Source: an uncultured Prevotellaceae bacterium (GTDB taxonomy: Bacteria; Bacteroidota; Bacteroidia; Bacteroidales; Bacteroidaceae). Taken from it: a stretch of 36,499 nt of DNA. The DNA lies in contig CAMWKZ010000028.1 in the NCBI GenBank assembly GCA_947174945.1, positions 1 to 36,499 on the forward strand, in the 5' to 3' direction. Under the pieces are notes generated by a model, which worked only from the letters and a program-made list of their open reading frames with translations, was not told the origin of the DNA and made no database searches. The translations under genes and the position numbers were made by a program. Every line of letters begins with the position of its first letter. The first letter of the stretch is position 1. Below are positions 16,208 through 25,246 of the stretch, in pieces.

Positions 16208-17376
16208 TGTTAGATAAGAATTGTAAAATATATGTAGCGGGACACCACGGATTAGTGGGTTCCGCTATTTGGAATAACCTGAAAGCACGGGGTTACAACA
16301 ACTTGATTGGAAGAAGTCACAAGGAGTTGGACCTGACAGACCAAGTAGCCGTTAGGAAGTTCTTCGATGAAGAATGCCCTGACGCTGTTGTTTTGGCAGC
16401 AGCTTTTGTAGGTGGCATCATGGCAAACTCGCTCTATAGGGCTGACTTCATCATGCAGAACATGAAGATGCAGTGCAACGTTATTTCTGAAGCGTATGCT
16501 CACGGAGTGAAAAAGTTGCTTTTCCTTGGCTCTACCTGTATCTATCCGAAGAATGCACCGCAGCCAATGAAAGAGGACGCACTGTTGACATCGCCTTTAG
16601 AATATACCAATGAAGAGTATGCTATTGCTAAGATTGCTGGTCTGAAGATGTGCGAAAGCTACAACCTGCAATACGGAACAAACTATATTGCCGTGATGCC
16701 GACCAATCTATACGGTCCTAACGACAATTTCCACTTAGAGAACTCCCATGTTATGCCAGCTATGATGCGGAAAGTGTACTTAGCCAAGCTAATTCATGAC
16801 GAGAACTGGGAAGACATCCGCCGCGATTTAAACATCCGTCCTGTAGAAGGGGTTAATGGGTCATCAGCACAAGACGACATACTTAACATTCTGGCCAAAT
16901 ACGGCATCTATAATAATAAGGTTGTGCTGTGGGGTACAGGCACGCCCCTCCGTGAGTTCCTTTGGAGTGAAGACATGGCTGATGCCTCGGTACATGTACT
17001 GCTTAACGTTGATTTCAAGGACATTATTGGAATTGAGAAATATTCCAGTGTCCACCACGGTGCTGCCACTGACGGTGCAGTTGACCGTAACCATTCGGCA
17101 GGCCGAGGCGGAGCTATCCCCCAACTGGGTGAAATCCGCAACTGCCACATCAATGTCGGTACAGGTAAAGAGCTGACTATCCGTGAACTCTCCGAACTGG
17201 TTGTCAAGGCTGTTGGCTTTGAAGGTATAGTTGAATTTGACACCTCAAAGCCAGATGGTACAATGCGTAAGTTGATTGATGTCACGAAACTTCACTCACT
17301 GGGCTGGACGCACAAAGTAGAGATAGATGAAGGTGTGAAGAAACTATTCGAATGGTATCAACAGAGTTTAAGATAA
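16207..17376 (+). CDS. fcl: GDP-L-fucose synthase
   Basis: 389 residues. An SDR epimerase/reductase: GHHGLVGSAIWNNL binds NADPH, GSTCIYP carries the Ser, and EYAIAKIAG holds the Tyr-x3-Lys. It performs the last two steps to GDP-L-fucose. It is longer than the 321-residue E. coli enzyme because of insertions at about 200-235 and 275-310, which contain the acidic and Gly-rich pieces DIRRDLNIRP and SAGRGGAIPQ; I believe such insertions are usual in Bacteroidota. It ends the operon at a strong terminator. Confidence 0.94.
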   Translation: MLDKNCKIYVAGHHGLVGSAIWNNLKARGYNNLIGRSHKELDLTDQVAVRKFFDEECPDAVVLAAAFVGGIMANSLYRADFIMQNMKMQCNVISEAYAHGVKKLLFLGSTCIYPKNAPQPMKEDALLTSPLEYTNEEYAIAKIAGLKMCESYNLQYGTNYIAVMPTNLYGPNDNFHLENSHVMPAMMRKVYLAKLIHDENWEDIRRDLNIRPVEGVNGSSAQDDILNILAKYGIYNNKVVLWGTGTPLREFLWSEDMADASVHVLLNVDFKDIIGIEKYSSVHHGAATDGAVDRNHSAGRGGAIPQLGEIRNCHINVGTGKELTIRELSELVVKAVGFEGIVEFDTSKPDGTMRKLIDVTKLHSLGWTHKVEIDEGVKKLFEWYQQSLR

Positions 17377-17394
17377 AAAATAACCTGTATAACA

Positions 17395-17432
17395 AAAATC
17401 CCCTTTCCTGCATTTGGAAAGGGGATTTTATT
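17395..17432. terminator. Bidirectional terminator between fcl and xylA
   Basis: AAAATCCCCTTTCC (17395-17408) pairs perfectly with GGAAAGGGGATTTT (17416-17429) around a 7-nt loop, with an A run before and a T run after. It can terminate both convergent transcripts: fcl on plus and xylA on minus. Confidence 0.85.
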
Positions 17433-17448
17433 TTAGCATAAAGACGGA

Positions 17449-18768
17449 TTACTTCGTATAAAGAGCAACGATAGTCTCGTATTTCTCCTGCTTACCAGAA
17501 GTCTGCTTAGGCTCTTCCACAGTCTTACCATACTCATAAGCCTGCTCCAGAGTCAGCTTGCCATCCTCAAAGTCCTTACCGATACCGGCATCGAAGCTGG
17601 CGTAACGCTCCTTCTTCATCTGAGGCAGTTCGCTGTTCTCCAGAATATCAGCAGCATTAAGCAAGGCACGAGCCATAGCATCCATACCACTGATATGAGC
17701 AATGAAGAGGTCTTCTAAGTCTGTAGAGTTACGACGAATCTTAGCGTCAAAGTTGGTACCGCCATTACCCAGACCGCCATTACGGATAATCTCAAGCATA
17801 GCCTGAGTCAGCTCGTAATTGTCGATGGGGAACTGGTCGGTATCCCATCCGTTCTGAGCATCACCACGGTTTGCATCGATTGAACCCAGCATACCATTAT
17901 CAACAGCGCAAGCCAATTCATGTTCAAAGGTATGGCCAGCCAAAGTGGCGTGGTTCACTTCGATATTCACTTTGAAGTCCTTATCCAGATTGTGAGCACG
18001 GAGGAAGCCACAGACTGTCTCTGTGTCAACGTCATACTGGTGCTTAGAAGGCTCCATTGGCTTCGGCTCAATCAGGAAGGTACCCTTGAAGCCCTGCTTG
18101 CGAGCATAGTCGCGAGCCATAGTCAGCATGGTAGCCATGTGTTCCTTCTCACGCTTCTGGTCAGTATTCAACAAGCTCATGTAACCCTCACGGCCACCCC
18201 AGAATACATAATTCTGGCCACCCAGCTTAATGGTAGCATCGATAGCATTCTTAATCTGCACAATAGCACGAGCTACTACATCGAAATCGGGATTAGTTGA
18301 AGCACCATTAGCATAACGCTTGTTACCAAATACATTAGCAGTACCCCACAGCAGTTTAATGTTAGGATATTCCTGCATCTTCACCAGTGCATAGTCAGTA
18401 ATCTCCTTCATACGCTGCTCATACTCGGCAATAGTCTCGCCCTCGTCTACGAGGTCAATATCGTGGAAACAGAAATACTCGATACCGAGCTTATCCATAA
18501 TCTCAAAACCGGCATCCATCTTGTCCTTGGCACGCTGAACGGCATCAGCAGCCTTATCCCACTCATATGAACGAGTCTGACCACCAAACTGGTCACCACT
18601 TGCTCCACCCAGTGTGTGCCACCAAGCCATAGCGAACTTCAACCAGTCCTTCATTTTCTTTCCCATTACAACCTTCTCGGGCTCGTAATAGTGGAAAGCC
18701 ATTACATTCTTGCTGTCTTTTCCTTCAAAAGGAATCTTACCAGTAAATGAAAAATACTCTTTTGCCAT
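17449..18768 (-). CDS. xylA: Xylose isomerase (class II)
   Basis: 439 residues, the class II length. Catalytic His102 and Asp105 lie in FHDIDL, a metal-binding Glu234 in LIEPKPMEP, and further metal ligands in NIEVNHA and SIDANRGD. It interconverts D-xylose and D-xylulose in the cytoplasm and also acts on glucose in this family. It lies 35 nt after xylB and is the second gene of a minus-strand operon. No xylose transporter or regulator is visible beside it. Confidence 0.96.
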   Translation of the reverse strand: MAKEYFSFTGKIPFEGKDSKNVMAFHYYEPEKVVMGKKMKDWLKFAMAWWHTLGGASGDQFGGQTRSYEWDKAADAVQRAKDKMDAGFEIMDKLGIEYFCFHDIDLVDEGETIAEYEQRMKEITDYALVKMQEYPNIKLLWGTANVFGNKRYANGASTNPDFDVVARAIVQIKNAIDATIKLGGQNYVFWGGREGYMSLLNTDQKREKEHMATMLTMARDYARKQGFKGTFLIEPKPMEPSKHQYDVDTETVCGFLRAHNLDKDFKVNIEVNHATLAGHTFEHELACAVDNGMLGSIDANRGDAQNGWDTDQFPIDNYELTQAMLEIIRNGGLGNGGTNFDAKIRRNSTDLEDLFIAHISGMDAMARALLNAADILENSELPQMKKERYASFDAGIGKDFEDGKLTLEQAYEYGKTVEEPKQTSGKQEKYETIVALYTK

Positions 18769-18803
18769 AATCGTTAATGTTTAATACTTTAATGTTTAAT
18801 CTC

Positions 18804-20291
18804 TTATTTTTTATTCAATGTTTCTTTCCAAGCGGCATAGGCAGCCTGATATTCTGCACGGTGAGCAGCATCAGGCTCTATAACCTGCAATTTATCCAAC
18901 GTAGCAAACGCCTCTTTATTATCCTTATAGATGCCAGCGCCAATTCCAGCTCCCTTTGCAGCACCTACAGAACCATCTGTGTCATATAATTCAATGGTAG
19001 CACCACTGACACCTGCTAATGTATCGCGGAACAGCGGTGAAAGGAACATATTTACCTTGCCTGCATGAATCTTCTTAATATCCATGCCCATCTGCTGCAT
19101 TATCTCCATACCATAGCAGAAAGAGAACACGATACCCTCCTGAGCTGCCCGAACTAAATGAGCCTTATTATGTTTATTGAAATTCAAGCCATTCACCGAA
19201 CAGCCAATCTCCCTATTCTCTAACACACGCTCTGCACCATTTCCAAATGGAACAATAGTTACGCCCTCACTACCGATAGGAACGGTAGCAGCTAAGTCAT
19301 TCATGTCAGCATAGCTAATATCAGGAGTGATATTACGATGAACCCAAGCATTCAAGATTCCAGTGCCATTAATGCAAAGCAACACACCCAGACGCGTCTG
19401 CTCAGCACTATGATTAACATGAGCAAAAGTATTCACACGACTCTTCGGGTCGTAATTGACATCGCCCAGCACACCATAGACAACCCCAGATGTACCAGCT
19501 GTTGCTGCAATCTCACCAGGCTCCAAAACATTCAATGAAAGAGCATTGTTAGGCTGGTCACCTCCTCTATACGTTATAGGTGTACCAGCTTTCAGCCCAA
19601 GTTCTGCTGCGGCCTCTGCACTCACCTCGCTCTGCACACTGAAAGTCGGAACAATATCACTAATTAGTGATTGGTCAAAACCGTAATAGTCCATTAGGAA
19701 ATCAGCAACCTTATTGTTCTTGAAATCCCAGAACATTCCCTCGCTCAGTCCGCTGACCGTTGTATTAACTGTGCCAGATAGGCGCATAGCAATATAATCG
19801 CCCGGCAACATCACCTTATATATATTATTATATAGAGCAGGCTCATTCTCTTTGACCCAAGCCAACTTAGCCGCCGTAAAATTACCCGGAGAGTTCAACA
19901 AATGCCCTAAGCATAAATCTGAGCCTAAATCCTTAAAGGCTTTTTCACCGTATGGGACAGCACGAGAGTCACACCAAATGATAGATGGCCGAAGCACTTT
20001 CTGGTTTTTATCTATACAAACCAGACCATGCATCTGATAAGAAATACCAATCGCCTTGATATTCTCTCCTTTAACACCAGCCTCTGCCATAATCTTTTTC
20101 AGGCTGAGTTTGGCATTATCCCACCACATTTGGGGGTCCTGTTCCGCCCAACCAGCCTTGACAGCCATAATCGGTGCTTCCTTTTCTGGATAGAAAGCAG
20201 TAGCCACACACTTTCCTGTATCAGCATTCACCAACGAAGCCTTAACAGAGGAGCTACCTACATCAAAACCCAACAAATATCTACTTGTCAT
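18804..20291 (-). CDS. xylB: Xylulokinase
   Basis: 495 residues. FGGY-family kinase: N-terminal ATPase fold with LLGFDVGSSSVKASL, substrate-region ISYQMHGLV and WCDSRA, and GTSGVV with GGDQPNNAL in the central part. The C-terminal GAAKGAGIGAG completes the nucleotide site. It phosphorylates D-xylulose to xylulose-5-phosphate for the pentose phosphate pathway. It precedes xylA in the operon. The gap 20292-20481 is shared with the divergent polysaccharide promoter; I found no consensus box pointing toward xylB. Confidence 0.94.
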   Translation of the reverse strand: MTSRYLLGFDVGSSSVKASLVNADTGKCVATAFYPEKEAPIMAVKAGWAEQDPQMWWDNAKLSLKKIMAEAGVKGENIKAIGISYQMHGLVCIDKNQKVLRPSIIWCDSRAVPYGEKAFKDLGSDLCLGHLLNSPGNFTAAKLAWVKENEPALYNNIYKVMLPGDYIAMRLSGTVNTTVSGLSEGMFWDFKNNKVADFLMDYYGFDQSLISDIVPTFSVQSEVSAEAAAELGLKAGTPITYRGGDQPNNALSLNVLEPGEIAATAGTSGVVYGVLGDVNYDPKSRVNTFAHVNHSAEQTRLGVLLCINGTGILNAWVHRNITPDISYADMNDLAATVPIGSEGVTIVPFGNGAERVLENREIGCSVNGLNFNKHNKAHLVRAAQEGIVFSFCYGMEIMQQMGMDIKKIHAGKVNMFLSPLFRDTLAGVSGATIELYDTDGSVGAAKGAGIGAGIYKDNKEAFATLDKLQVIEPDAAHRAEYQAAYAAWKETLNKK

Positions 20292-20403
20292 ACTTCTATT
20301 TTATTAAATGTTATATTAACTATTACGTTTTGCTCTACAAATTTCCCTAAAATATTTTTAAAAACCAACTTTTTTGCTTATTTTCAACATTTTTTTATCT
20401 TTA

Positions 20404-20437
20404 TTTGGCTACAACTAAAAATATTTTTTTACCTTTG
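20404..20437 (+). promoter_or_regulatory. Promoter of the polysaccharide locus
   Basis: TTTG (20404-20407) and TACCTTTG (20430-20437) are separated by 22 nt, one more than the usual 19-21. It lies 44 nt before the ATG of the receiver gene and is the only good promoter before the run of closely spaced genes to 31226. Confidence 0.55.
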
Positions 20438-20481
20438 CACATCAGAAGAACATTCTATTGACCAAAAGATTTATTTCATAT

Positions 20482-20850
20482 ATGAAAAAAAAGATACTAA
20501 TACTTGATGACAAAGAGACCATTGCAAAGGTGCTCTCTATCTACTTAATGAGTGACTATGATGTGCAGTGGTTGCCCGATGGGTTGCAGGGTGTAAAGTG
20601 GTTGCAGGCTGGCAACACACCCGACTTGATAATCTCTGATATCCGAATGCCGGGTATGCGGGGCGATGATTTCTTAGAGTGGATTAAACAGAATGAATTG
20701 TTCCGCCACATTCCTGTTATTATGCTATCAAGTGAGGATTCTACCAGTGAGCGTATCCGTCTGTTGGAAATTGGCGCCGTTGATTACATTGTCAAGCCGT
20801 TCAACCCCATGGAGCTCAAAATCCGCGTCAAGAAAATCCTTCCTAATTAA
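20482..20850 (+). CDS. Stand-alone response-regulator receiver protein
   Basis: 122 residues from the ATG at 20482; a TTG at 20458 would add eight non-conserved residues. It is a single CheY-like domain with all phosphorylation residues: acidic pair Asp9-Asp10, phospho-acceptor Asp53 in ISDIRMPG, Ser83/Ser84 in MLSSED, and Lys105 in VKPF. There is no output domain. It begins the polysaccharide operon, 25 nt before a sugar transferase that itself carries a degenerate receiver domain. A phosphorylation-dependent contact with that enzyme is a reasonable guess. No histidine kinase is nearby. Confidence 0.88.
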   Translation: MKKKILILDDKETIAKVLSIYLMSDYDVQWLPDGLQGVKWLQAGNTPDLIISDIRMPGMRGDDFLEWIKQNELFRHIPVIMLSSEDSTSERIRLLEIGAVDYIVKPFNPMELKIRVKKILPN

Positions 20851-20875
20851 TTTAAGAAGTGCTGAATAGTTTATT

Positions 20876-22084
20876 ATGATAGGTGTTGTATACTTAGGTA
20901 ATAATCCCAAGACACAAGAGCGACTGAAATATATTCCAGGGCAGTTGGTCCGCATGACCAATGCCTATAAGGATGCTGCTCAAATCTGCACTCCGCATGT
21001 CAGCAACGAGCATTTCCTCGTATTCTTTGAACGTAATGTTCGCAGCGAAGACATTACCGCCATCACCTATTTACGCAAGAAGTGCCCAAACGTCTACATT
21101 ATCCTTATGACAAGTCCTATGTCAGAGGAAGACCGTTACACTTATATGAAATGCGGCATCAACGACACTATTCAGCAAGAGGCATCTATCACAGAGCTAA
21201 ACAAGAAGATACAATTTATATCAGACCGTGAAAACATTCTGTTCGACGACAAGGCATTTAAATACGGAATATTGAAATTCAAGATTCCAGTATGGAAACG
21301 TCTGTTTGATATCATTTTCTCTGGTCTTGGTATTATTATCCTCTCCCCTGTTTTCATCATAACGGCTATTGCTATCAGATTTGAAAGTGAGGGTCCTATT
21401 CTTTTCAAGTCAAAGCGAGTTGGCACAAACTATACGATATTCAATTTCTTGAAATTTCGCAGTATGTATGTGGATGCCGAACAACGCTTAAAAGAACTAA
21501 GCAAGGACCACAACCAATATGCAGAGAATCATGAGTCAGAAGAGCAGAAGGGCACTATCATGGCACCATTGGGCGACGAAGCCGAAATGGATATGTTTGA
21601 TATGGGCATGGAATCGGAAATGATGATTGGTGATGAGGAAATTATGCTGGTTGGTGATGACTTTGTTGTAGCAGAGAGTGATTTCACCAAACAAAAGGAA
21701 GAAGAAATCAACAATGCGTTTGTTAAGATTGAGGATGACCCACGTGTTACAAAGGTTGGTCGTTTCATCCGCAAATACAGTATTGACGAGATTCCTCAGT
21801 TGTTTAACATCCTTAAAGGCGACATGTCAATTGTCGGTAACCGTCCTCTTCCACTCTATGAAGCTGAAAAGTTAACTGCAGATTCTTGCATTGACCGCTT
21901 TATGGCTCCTGCTGGTTTAACAGGATTATGGCAAGTTGAAGAACGAGGTAAAGATGGCAACATGTCTGCCGAAAAACGTAAGCAGCTGGATATCACTTAT
22001 GGACAGACTTACAATTTCATCCTTGACATGAAGATTATCTTCCGCACGTTAACAGCCTTTATCCAAGGGGGGGGTATAAAATAA
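20876..22084 (+). CDS. Pseudo-receiver / undecaprenyl-phosphate sugar transferase fusion
   Basis: 402 residues. Residues 1-115 have a receiver-like alpha/beta order, but the acceptor Asp position reads FFERN (Glu) and the KPF Lys is replaced (IQQEAS). From 135 comes a bacterial sugar transferase: KRLFDIIFSGLGIIILSPVF is the membrane segment, then GPILFKSKRVG, FLKFRSM, SIDEIPQLFNILKGDMSIVGNRP and GLTGLWQV. An acidic, Met-rich insertion at about 215-285 splits the catalytic domain. It should transfer a sugar-1-phosphate to undecaprenyl phosphate, the first step of the glycan. Only the short PglC-like core is present. The gene ends in a run of eight G. Confidence 0.88.
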   Translation: MIGVVYLGNNPKTQERLKYIPGQLVRMTNAYKDAAQICTPHVSNEHFLVFFERNVRSEDITAITYLRKKCPNVYIILMTSPMSEEDRYTYMKCGINDTIQQEASITELNKKIQFISDRENILFDDKAFKYGILKFKIPVWKRLFDIIFSGLGIIILSPVFIITAIAIRFESEGPILFKSKRVGTNYTIFNFLKFRSMYVDAEQRLKELSKDHNQYAENHESEEQKGTIMAPLGDEAEMDMFDMGMESEMMIGDEEIMLVGDDFVVAESDFTKQKEEEINNAFVKIEDDPRVTKVGRFIRKYSIDEIPQLFNILKGDMSIVGNRPLPLYEAEKLTADSCIDRFMAPAGLTGLWQVEERGKDGNMSAEKRKQLDITYGQTYNFILDMKIIFRTLTAFIQGGGIK

Positions 22085-22091
22085 ACGCACC

Positions 22092-23045
22092 ATGACGATG
22101 AATACAATAAAACACATATTATTCACCTTTCTGTTTGTTGCAACAGCATCAATGAGTTATGCTCAGTACAACAATAGTGGTATCAGTGCTGGATTTTTTG
22201 ACTCCAGCGAGAATGCTACTATTAATTTCTCATCATTCCACCTTCCCCCATTGGCGGTGTTATACGAGAATGCCAAACAAAATCCACAGATTCTTTCTTT
22301 GGCAAAAGCACAGGAGATTGCACAGGCAGAGGTGGCTAAACAGAAGCGCCATATATTCTCTTATGTAACAGGCCACGCCAGCTACAGCTATGGTAAAGCT
22401 GACATGTGGGGGCAGAACTCTTCCTCTTATAATATGATATTGCAGCAATATCAAGGTAGCGAACAAAGCTATTGGAATGTAGGTGTCAACCTTGCTGTTC
22501 CTTTAGAAGACATTCTTGACCTTACTGCATCTGTTAAGCGTAAGAAATTAGAAGTTGACCAAGCACGGATTCAAAAAGACTTAGCTTTTGATGAGTTAAA
22601 GAAACAAATTGCCACATTATATATTAGTATTACCAATAACCTAGTCGCATTGAAAACCTCCAGTGAGGCTGCAGCTATCTATCAAGGTGCAGGAGCACTA
22701 AATCAAGAAGATTTCCATCAAGGCAATATGTCTATTGAAAGTTTTGCATATACTAAACTACATGAAATTAGCGTAGTTCAAGGGTATCAACAACTACAAA
22801 CACAAATTACAACAGACATTATTACTTTAGAGATTCTAACTCACACTCCTATTCTTACCAATACAACTACTGACATTTCTTTGGAAGAGGAGCAACTCTC
22901 AGACAAAGAAATTAGGAAAGAGAATCGTGCTGTAGAAAAGAGAATCAAGAAAACTGCAGAGATAGAAGAAAAGCGCTATCGTCAAATGGAAGAGGCTGAA
23001 AAGAAAGCTGAAAAGAAAGCAGCCAAAGCACAAAAGAAAAAATAA
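22092..23045 (+). CDS. Half-length TolC-like outer-membrane protein
   Basis: 317 residues; ATG at 22092 or 22098. The signal peptide ends SYA-Q. The mature protein has the pattern of one outer-membrane-efflux repeat: the LPPLAVLYENAKQNPQI start, a long coiled-coil helix (LSLAKAQEIAQAEVAKQKR), a strand pair with WNVGVNLAVPLEDIL, then a second helix pair. Typical TolC proteins are about 450 residues with two such repeats; here only one is present, followed by a Lys/Glu/Ala tail ending AAKAQKKK. It sits before the chain-length protein, where exporters are often encoded. A polysaccharide export role is inferred. Confidence 0.65.
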   Translation: MTMNTIKHILFTFLFVATASMSYAQYNNSGISAGFFDSSENATINFSSFHLPPLAVLYENAKQNPQILSLAKAQEIAQAEVAKQKRHIFSYVTGHASYSYGKADMWGQNSSSYNMILQQYQGSEQSYWNVGVNLAVPLEDILDLTASVKRKKLEVDQARIQKDLAFDELKKQIATLYISITNNLVALKTSSEAAAIYQGAGALNQEDFHQGNMSIESFAYTKLHEISVVQGYQQLQTQITTDIITLEILTHTPILTNTTTDISLEEEQLSDKEIRKENRAVEKRIKKTAEIEEKRYRQMEEAEKKAEKKAAKAQKKK

Positions 23046-23065
23046 TCAAACATCATATAGTAACT

Positions 23066-25246
23066 ATGGATTTATTTAGATATTTTGTCCGTTTTTTATA
23101 TAAGATTCGTTGGTATTTAGTTATATTACCAATGATTGCACTAATTGTAGCTTGGTTTATGACCCGCCACATGGAACGTATCTACGATACCAATACGACC
23201 ATTTATACGGGTATGATTACGGGATACAATCTGGAGGGTACTGGTTCTGTTGGTGGTAATTCTCAAACCAACATAACCAACCTTATGCTGATTATCACGA
23301 CGGACAACACTATCCATGAAGTAGCCTTACGCCTTTTTGGTCGCTGTATGATGTATGGTAATCCCAATAAAGATAACAACTATATTTCTGCTGAGCATTT
23401 CCGCCAATTAAATGCCACGGTACCTCCTGAGGTTAAGGCACTCATTAATCACAACAGCGAGTCTCAGACCTATGCTAATCTAAAAGCTTACGAAAAGCCG
23501 TCCCAAGACAATTATTTATTTGGTATATTAAACTATCATCCTTATTTTGGCATTAACAATATCACCTCCCGTTTGAAAGTTTTACAATTAAACAATAGTG
23601 ATATTATAGATATTGGCTATTCTGCCAATGATGCAGGTATTGCCTATAACACACTGGATATCCTCAATGAGGTTTTTGCCCGTCAATATCAACAGATTCG
23701 CTATGGTGAGTCAAGCAATGTCATTCGGTTCTTTGAAAAAGAGGTTGCTCGCCTCTATAAAATTCTGACTAATGCAGAAGACGACCTTATTCGTTATAAC
23801 ATCTCCAAAAGAATTATCAACTATGGTGAACAAACGAAACAATTGACCGTACTGGAAGCACAACAGCAGAATTTCCGTAACGACCAGTTGATGAACTATA
23901 CCACCTCTAAAGCACTGATGGACTATTTGGAGCGCCAGTTAGGAAATCGCGCACAGGTTATACGTTCCAACAAAGAGTTCACTAATCAGGTTCGTGACAT
24001 TTCCCGAATTCAGTCTCGCATTTCTAACCTTAGGCTAATGAGCAGCGAAGGTGGAGCTCAGAACAACGAGTCTCAAGAAGAGTTAGCAAAGGCTCAACGT
24101 GATTTACAAGCAGCAACAGGACGTGTTACTCAGCTGACCAAAGATATTGAGGCAGCCACTTATAGTACTGAAACGGGTGTACGAGCAAGCAATATGCTTG
24201 ATAGATGGTTGGAGCAAATTATTCTGCTTGAGAAGACAAAAGCAGAGATGACTGCAACCGATATCATGAAAAACAATTTGGATAAGCAATATCTCTTTTA
24301 TGCCCCAATTGGAGCTACTTTAGATAGAAAAGCTCGTCACATTGGATTCATTGAAGGAAACTACATGGAAATGCTGAAAGCACTGAATGCCGCTCGCCTG
24401 CGCCAGCGTAACCTGCAGATGTCAACGGCCACGCTTCGTGTATTGAACCCACCAATGTTCCCACTGAATGCCCAGCCGACGAATCGTCTCATGATACTTT
24501 TAGGAGCGTTCCTATTGACCTTCATGCTGACAACCCTCTGGTTCTTGATTATTGAGATGCTTGACCGTACCTTGCGTGACCGTATGCGTTCTGAGCGTAT
24601 CACAAAGGTACCTGTCATTGGCTGCTTCCCCAAGGAGAGTAACCTGCGTTATCGCCGTTTCAACAAGACCATTTCCGATATGGCAATGAAGCAGCTTAGC
24701 AAAGCCTTGCTACCTCATTTCAAGGAAGGCCAGCAGAATGTGCTCAATCTCATTTCCACCGACTCAGGCAATGGTAAAAGTTATTTGGCACAAGAGTTAG
24801 AAAACTACTGGATATCCATTGGCTTGCAAGTACGTCGTCTAACCTATGATGAAGATTTCTTGGCCGAAGATAGCAAGTTTATCTTGGCAAAGGATATTAA
24901 AGACCTCTGCCCTGATATTCTCCCTGACGAGATTGCAATCATCGAATATCCTAATTTGGATGATAACTCTATCTCTCCAGCCCTATTGAATATAGGAACA
25001 GTCAATTTGATGGTCACTCGCGCCAATCGCACTTGGAAGGATATTGACCAAAAGGCTCTAAAAGAAGTGCAGGCTATGTTGGATGAAGAGCATAAGAATA
25101 CGCTCTTTATGTATCTGACTGAGGCCAGTCGTTATGCAGTAGAGGAATTTGTCGGTCAGCTACCGCCTTATACTAAGTTCAACAACTTTGTATATCGTAT
25201 GTCACAATTAGGTTTGACCGCTATTGAAAACGAGCACGCTAAATAA
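23066..25246 (+). CDS. Wzz/Wzc-type polysaccharide chain-length protein with degenerate BY-kinase domain
   Basis: 726 residues. Membrane segments at about 15-33 and 474-496 bracket a large periplasmic region with coiled coils at 220-270, 300-365 and 375-450. The proline-rich stretch before the second segment (LNPPMFPLNAQP) is typical of Wzz. The cytoplasmic part (from about 500) has a Walker A-like STDSGNGKS (564-572) but lacks a clear Walker A' (LTYDED is the nearest) and has IIEYPNL where DxP is expected. There is no tyrosine cluster at the C-terminus. It probably controls glycan length or export; kinase activity is doubtful. The next gene starts on the following base. Confidence 0.83.
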   Translation: MDLFRYFVRFLYKIRWYLVILPMIALIVAWFMTRHMERIYDTNTTIYTGMITGYNLEGTGSVGGNSQTNITNLMLIITTDNTIHEVALRLFGRCMMYGNPNKDNNYISAEHFRQLNATVPPEVKALINHNSESQTYANLKAYEKPSQDNYLFGILNYHPYFGINNITSRLKVLQLNNSDIIDIGYSANDAGIAYNTLDILNEVFARQYQQIRYGESSNVIRFFEKEVARLYKILTNAEDDLIRYNISKRIINYGEQTKQLTVLEAQQQNFRNDQLMNYTTSKALMDYLERQLGNRAQVIRSNKEFTNQVRDISRIQSRISNLRLMSSEGGAQNNESQEELAKAQRDLQAATGRVTQLTKDIEAATYSTETGVRASNMLDRWLEQIILLEKTKAEMTATDIMKNNLDKQYLFYAPIGATLDRKARHIGFIEGNYMEMLKALNAARLRQRNLQMSTATLRVLNPPMFPLNAQPTNRLMILLGAFLLTFMLTTLWFLIIEMLDRTLRDRMRSERITKVPVIGCFPKESNLRYRRFNKTISDMAMKQLSKALLPHFKEGQQNVLNLISTDSGNGKSYLAQELENYWISIGLQVRRLTYDEDFLAEDSKFILAKDIKDLCPDILPDEIAIIEYPNLDDNSISPALLNIGTVNLMVTRANRTWKDIDQKALKEVQAMLDEEHKNTLFMYLTEASRYAVEEFVGQLPPYTKFNNFVYRMSQLGLTAIENEHAK

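Noticed and set aside
20292..20481. Consensus promoter for xylB in the divergent gap
   Set aside because: No TAnnTTTG was found on the minus strand; the nearest match, GAAATTTG, lacks the first T.
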